64,000 bases of DNA, from the NCBI GenBank assembly GCA_014529385.2, contig CM043945.1, positions 147,266,741-147,330,740 of the forward strand, given 5' to 3'. Both the position numbers and the translations under genes were made by a program. Origin of the DNA: Adiantum capillus-veneris. Lineage: Eukaryota > Streptophyta > Polypodiopsida > Polypodiales > Pteridaceae. The notes under the pieces were generated by a model. It was given only the letters and a program-made list of their open reading frames with translations. It made no database searches and was not told where the DNA came from. Of this stretch, positions 60,174 through 64,000 are shown piece after piece. Numbering within the stretch: position 1 is the first letter of the stretch; each line of letters starts with the position of its first letter.

Positions 60174-60688
60174 ATGGCCTACAATCGAGAATTGGTTTTT
60201 TCCATAGCAAAAGCACACCTTTATCAATCAGGTGACTCTACATGGAGAGCAACTTTACTCCGTTATGAACTATATCTATTCCCGCAATTAGGAACCTCTG
60301 TTTCCAAGACTAAATGGTGGACATACAAAGATCGAGTGACTCGTGTAATTCTTTTGGGTCGCGAGCATTTTAGGAACAATATCATATTGGCGATGGTTAC
60401 AAAGGCTCTGGGCCTAGGGCCACAGTATTATTACATAGAACATTCAATGAAGCCAAGTTTTCAAAGTGGTTATACCTACTAGCCCAATTCCTTCCATCTC
60501 AAAAGATCTTTTTGTATCAAAGTTATGGTCATCAATTAAGAGGTTATTTTAAATGTACTCCACGCACCCGGGGGTATGGGTTAGTCTTGGCGACTCGTAT
60601 CTTGCCTTTAACAAAGCGCCCAAACACCTGCTATTACTACGATAGCTGTTTGTGTGATCACGTAATGGGCAGTTTAATAGAGATGTAG
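60174..60688 (+). pseudogene. Unrecognised protein-like reading frame in two pieces
   Basis: 60174-60482 opens with a good plant start context (aaaaaATGGCC) and reads MAYNRELVFSIAKAHLYQ ... STWRATLLRYELYLFPQL ... KWWTYKDRVTRVILLGREHF. In the +1 frame, 60450-60688 continues as a similarly protein-like stretch (SKWLYLLAQFLPSQKIFLYQ, GYGLVLATRILPLTKRP) to a TAG. The composition is Tyr/Leu/Arg-rich, basic and non-repetitive, unlike microsatellite frames. One frameshift between about 60400 and 60460 would join two parts of about 180 codons. I do not recognise the family; it could be a remnant of another mobile element or a host gene. Confidence 0.4.
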
Positions 60689-60769
60689 ATGAGGTGCTAC
60701 AAAAATACCGATCAGCCCTGCTTCTTTTTGTCCCTTGTGATAGAAGAGTCGGAAGAAAGACCTCATGCT

Positions 60770-60884
<115 letters not shown>

Positions 60885-60990
60885 CCACCCATTCCCACGC
60901 ACCAAATCCTATGAGGTAGTAGACTCCATAGAATAGGGGCCTACAACCTCGAGAAGTATTTGTATTATCAAGCACCGGTTATACTGAGGT

Positions 60991-61300
60991 TTAGAATCTG
61001 TCTGATTTAAGTAGACTAATCAGATTTTGTAAATCAAATTTAAGGTAGGTCCAGTTGTGTTTTTCTAAGGAGTTGCAGATGCATGCAACCAGGTCTTTTT
61101 TTGTAAACCCGTTCTTAATGAACTTGGTAATCAAAGTATTTATCTCTTCATATGCTCTAAAATAGTCGGAGGCGGCATACATTTTAAGAAAAAGCATTCC
61201 TAGACAAGTGTGTAGAGAATTTTTGTACGGTCTATTGCTTTTTTTCTTCATAAATTCAGAAGACATAAGCATAAGCTTATCTCTTTTCCAAAAAAAAACG
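60991..61300 (-). pseudogene. RT thumb of the Penelope-like element, out of frame
   Basis: Frame with KRDKLMLMSSEFMKKKSNRPYKNSLHTCLGML then FRAYEEINTLITKFIKNGFTKKDLVAC. In Penelope-like RTs a similar region (a conserved 'R' helix and a G-Y/F-x-x-x-x-L end) follows the palm. It overlaps the RT ORF by about 40 bases in another frame. The switch falls in a run of nine A (nine T on the minus strand) at 61290-61298, so a one-base slip is the likely cause. Confidence 0.7.
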
Positions 61301-62977
61301 AGTATAAAAGTTTCCCACAAAAGGGGAAATTAAAGTAAACTCAATATTCAGAAAGTGTGTTCTAGAAACGATCCATTTAGCCTGCCATAGTACTTTCTCA
61401 GAGAATGTAGGTTCGATACATAAGCAAGGTGGGTAAATCTCTTTAAGTGTAGGTTCAAATATGGGGTTGTTGATGCTACAAAGGTCATCCATAAATCTGA
61501 GAGAATGTGCAAAGTGTGAGAGTAATGAATTACTTGTTGGTATAGTTAATATTTTAAGGAGCCAATGATATTCGAAGTAACAAAGATAAAGATTACACAT
61601 AATCGGAGAGCATGCAAACCCCATTGGTATCCCAAGAGTTTGTTTGTAGCAGGTATTACCTAATTGGATACAGCTGTTATTCAGTAGCCAAAAGATATAC
61701 TTATATAGATCTTCCTCTTTAAAGATGAAAGGTGCAGATTTATTCGATTTTTTTACCCATCCTTTATTCTCTTTTTGTGAGATGCACGTATACCCAAGTT
61801 CCTTTCTATGGGCAAAGGCAATCTTTATAAGAAATGATAAGGTATAAAAAAGCCCAAATGGCCCATCTAAAGGGATATTTTCATAGCATTGAGTTATGTC
61901 TGCAGTGAAGATAGAGTAAATGCTATCTGGGAGGTTGATAAATAACTCAGCTGCATTTTTTATGACCCAAAAAGGGCAATAGTCTACATTTCTGAATCTC
62001 TTTATATCTATGTGTTTGATGGCACAAATGTTTTCGATTTCTAGTAGGACAAAGTTTAAGCAGTGGGTGATATCATTCGTAACACAGGAGAACAAGCTAT
62101 TTGAAGCGTCAGAAATCCATCTGAATTTATGTTTATGCATCTTGTACGTTGGGAAGAGTACAGGAATTTTTTGAGATGCAGGACAATAACCGAGTCCTGA
62201 TAATTCATTGTTTAAAGTTGTAGCTACGCAAAGAGGAGAGTAATCAAGTTTACGAAATTCATTACTATTAAGTCTAGAACTGGCAGCCTCAAATGCCAAT
62301 TTTTTACATATAAAGGAAGCAGTGTTAGATGCTTTATCTAGGCCAATAATGAGCCATTTCTTTTTAATATCATAGATAGAGGTCTTTATTTTATGCGTAA
62401 GCCAAGAAGTATCAGTGCTAAGACGCGTATGTGGTAAAAGACTAATCTTTTTCCAAAAAATACTTTTGAGTGTTGATGTAAGTTGGAAGAGAACTTCTGC
62501 CTCCAATTGGAGTTTTAAGGCCAAGTCGGCCAGGCATTCAAGTAATGCTAATAAGGCACATTGAGGGTTTAGTGGAAACGGAGGAATATGATTCAAGCCA
62601 TTACTCAAGAGACTCCTTACATGAGGATCCGAGATGATTTCTAAGTTAGATGTACAAACGTGTAAACCAAAATCAGTGAAGTGTTTACAAAATTTTTGAA
62701 ATAGATGACAAGAGCAAATAGGTACCTCATTATTATGGAGAAACCCATTGGAATAAAATAGATTCTTAATGGGTAGCGAGTATTTCCAACCAAACATCAC
62801 ATCCTTTAGTAATAAATTCGACCCAAAATTATGTCCAAAACATTCTGAAAAGACAGCTTGGGGAGTAAAGAAATCCAAAATTTTGCTTGTAAACAAGCAA
62901 TGTGAGAAAATCTTATTACACACTTCATCATTTGGAGGTAGGTAACGTCTTCCACAAGCCATCCTTCGATCCTGCAA
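61277..62977 (-). CDS. Penelope-like reverse transcriptase
   Basis: 566 codons; the first ATG (MACGRRYLPPNDE) is at codon 6 and the earlier TTG is unlikely to be the start. Motifs in order: LHVCTSNLEIISDPHVRSLL (105-124), a Penelope N-terminal block; LDKASNTASFICKK (213-226); YKMHKHKFRWISD (278-290); motif A FTADITQCYENIP (357-369, Asp360); motif B QTLGIPMGFACSPIMCNLYL (446-465); motif C LRFMDDLCS (493-501, Asp497-Asp498); and FLNIEFTL (542-549). This set, with DKAS and a GIPMG motif B, is typical of Penelope-like RTs rather than LTR or LINE RTs. The catalytic Asp residues are intact. Confidence 0.82.
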   Translation of the reverse strand: MQDRRMACGRRYLPPNDEVCNKIFSHCLFTSKILDFFTPQAVFSECFGHNFGSNLLLKDVMFGWKYSLPIKNLFYSNGFLHNNEVPICSCHLFQKFCKHFTDFGLHVCTSNLEIISDPHVRSLLSNGLNHIPPFPLNPQCALLALLECLADLALKLQLEAEVLFQLTSTLKSIFWKKISLLPHTRLSTDTSWLTHKIKTSIYDIKKKWLIIGLDKASNTASFICKKLAFEAASSRLNSNEFRKLDYSPLCVATTLNNELSGLGYCPASQKIPVLFPTYKMHKHKFRWISDASNSLFSCVTNDITHCLNFVLLEIENICAIKHIDIKRFRNVDYCPFWVIKNAAELFINLPDSIYSIFTADITQCYENIPLDGPFGLFYTLSFLIKIAFAHRKELGYTCISQKENKGWVKKSNKSAPFIFKEEDLYKYIFWLLNNSCIQLGNTCYKQTLGIPMGFACSPIMCNLYLCYFEYHWLLKILTIPTSNSLLSHFAHSLRFMDDLCSINNPIFEPTLKEIYPPCLCIEPTFSEKVLWQAKWIVSRTHFLNIEFTLISPFVGNFYTRFFLEKR

Positions 62978-63068
62978 TTTACATGTCCAAAAGATTTCTG
63001 ACTGGTAGGTTTCTTCCCCTACCTCTCACATAACTTCTACCTCTCCCTCTCCCAAACACTGAATCACT

Positions 63069-64000
63069 CTAGGAGGGAGTTAAGAAAGAAGTGTAAGATG
63101 CCGCCGGAGAGACAAGAGTATTAGGACGTTTGGAACCTTGAGATTCATCCTCTTCAATATTTGGTTTGATTTGGCCAACTATACTTTTGATACCTTTAAA
63201 GCCGCCATACGTGGTAAGTAGAGTCCCACATCCATTAGATCCAAGCTCTTCAAGAGTGTCACGCATAATTGATCTATACTGAATAAAGGCAATTTGGGCT
63301 AAGACCAGATCCTTCGCTTGCCCACCGAGCCACGAGCAAAAGAGGGAAAGGTGAAATTCTTTTGCGTTATCACGAAAGATACTAGGCAGATTGTTGAGGG
63401 CATACCAAATAGCATGGTCAAACCAAATTATGCTTGACTCGCAGGAAGCTTTTGGGTCCAAGAATCTGCAAGCACACTTAAGGTACGGCCTGAACACATT
63501 CCATACTGTTTCGGTGTAGTAATCTACATTGCTTTTACTAAAGGTCATAACTCCTTTAGTTCTTGCATACAACCCAGTATTCGAACTACATTTTTTATCA
63601 TCAAGGAAACACATATTGAAAGGGGCTTTAATAAGATCCCCTTTGTCCAAGATTTGGATTCCTTTCAATACTTGAAGTTTGCATTCCTCAATAGTAGCAG
63701 GGGCCAAGTTGGCAAAGAAGACCCAGGTTTCCATGGAAATGGGTGCAAGAAATCCTTTATTAGGAAACATCCACAGCTTGTGCTCAACTCCCAAGGATTC
63801 TACCTCAACTTGCCGTGACGGTAAAAAAGGAAAGGCCCTAGAAACTTTTGGTACCATGTCCAAAAGCAAATCTTCACTGAGTGAACAAAGGTCTTTCTGA
63901 AATTCCTTAACAGCTTCTAGGGCGGCTGTATCTCTACAGAAGAGGCTATTTGGAGGAGGGACAATAGGAGTAGAGGGAGCAGTCACAAAGATCGGATTAA
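63069..64000 (-). CDS. ORF1 of the Penelope-like element, open to window end
   Basis: About 305 codons from a GTG at 63984-63986, but the frame is open to the window edge, so the true start lies outside. It contains PFLPSRQVEVESLGVEHKLWM, ISMETWVFFANLAPATIEECKLQ, FNMCFLDDKKCSSNTG, FRPYLKCACRFLDPKASCES and WFDHAIWYALNNLPSIF, and ends SYTSFLTPS* (TAG 63069-63071). No known domain seen: no zinc knuckle, no RRM motif and no GIY-YIG. Past the stop the same frame continues for 28 codons with GRGRGRSYVRGRGRN before TAA, suggesting a lost RG-rich nucleic-acid-binding tail. It probably serves as an RNA- or particle-binding partner of RT; this is inference from position only. Confidence 0.6.
   Translation of the reverse strand, partial: NPIFVTAPSTPIVPPPNSLFCRDTAALEAVKEFQKDLCSLSEDLLLDMVPKVSRAFPFLPSRQVEVESLGVEHKLWMFPNKGFLAPISMETWVFFANLAPATIEECKLQVLKGIQILDKGDLIKAPFNMCFLDDKKCSSNTGLYARTKGVMTFSKSNVDYYTETVWNVFRPYLKCACRFLDPKASCESSIIWFDHAIWYALNNLPSIFRDNAKEFHLSLFCSWLGGQAKDLVLAQIAFIQYRSIMRDTLEELGSNGCGTLLTTYGGFKGIKSIVGQIKPNIEEDESQGSKRPNTLVSPAASYTSFLTPS

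Larger units (their letters stand above)
60991..64000 (-). mobile_element. Penelope-like retroelement (element G), 5' end beyond window
   Basis: ORF1 (63069 to window end), RT (61277-62977) and RT thumb (60991-61320, other frame) lie on the minus strand in close succession. No LTRs and no GIY-YIG endonuclease motif are visible in this 3 kb. Penelope-like elements without endonuclease are known from telomere-proximal DNA of several eukaryotes including Selaginella (family knowledge). No TTTAGGG-type repeats are seen here. The element may extend beyond the window. Confidence 0.75.

Noticed and set aside
60991-61300. GIY-YIG endonuclease after the Penelope-like RT
   Set aside because: No G-I-Y ... 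Y-I-G motif is visible in any minus-strand frame downstream of the thumb.

Overview
The window looks like repeat-rich nuclear DNA of a land plant, most likely a seed-free plant such as a fern or lycophyte. This rests on the mix of plant LTR retrotransposons (Tat-type with two RNase H domains, Athila-like, chromovirus, Ty1/copia), a Ty3 element of a type otherwise familiar from fungi and seed-free plants, a Penelope-like reverse transcriptase, Helitron-like ends and very long CT/GT microsatellites. The species cannot be named from sequence alone. No intact host gene was found; almost everything is mobile DNA or its debris.

Layout. 1-8532: Tat-type Ty3 element on the minus strand, its 3' LTR cut by the window edge. 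9191-22635: Athila-like Ty3 element on the minus strand, split by a nested chromovirus (12653-18661). 22636-25243: a decayed A1 aspartic protease pseudogene and low-complexity DNA. 25244-25968: non-autonomous Helitron-like element. 26287-29781: complete non-autonomous copia element with a perfect 5-bp target-site duplication (TSD). 29787-34961: two-copy 680-bp tandem repeat and compound microsatellites. 34967-41084: copia element with three LTRs and outer TSDs. 42190-42860: copia gag remnant on the plus strand. 43794-44390 and 45574-45625: two more Helitron-type ends. 45700-47310: tandem units built around CT/GA/CA arrays. 47311-56953: fungal-type Ty3 element whose primer site may be self-complementary to its own LTR. 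56954-60170: microsatellites and a two-copy repeat. 60174-60688: unrecognised frameshifted coding remnant on the plus strand. 60991-64000: Penelope-like element on the minus strand, with an unknown ORF1 running off the window end.

Most coding regions are interrupted by in-frame stops, frameshifts or deletions, so none of the elements looks autonomous as it stands. The least damaged long reading frames are the Tat pol (1366 codons), the fungal-type pol (1126 codons), the Penelope-like RT (566 codons), and the non-autonomous copia ORF (502 codons). The points most worth following are the Penelope-like element with its ORF1, the possible self-priming of the fungal-type element, the non-autonomous copia element, and the three-LTR copia element.
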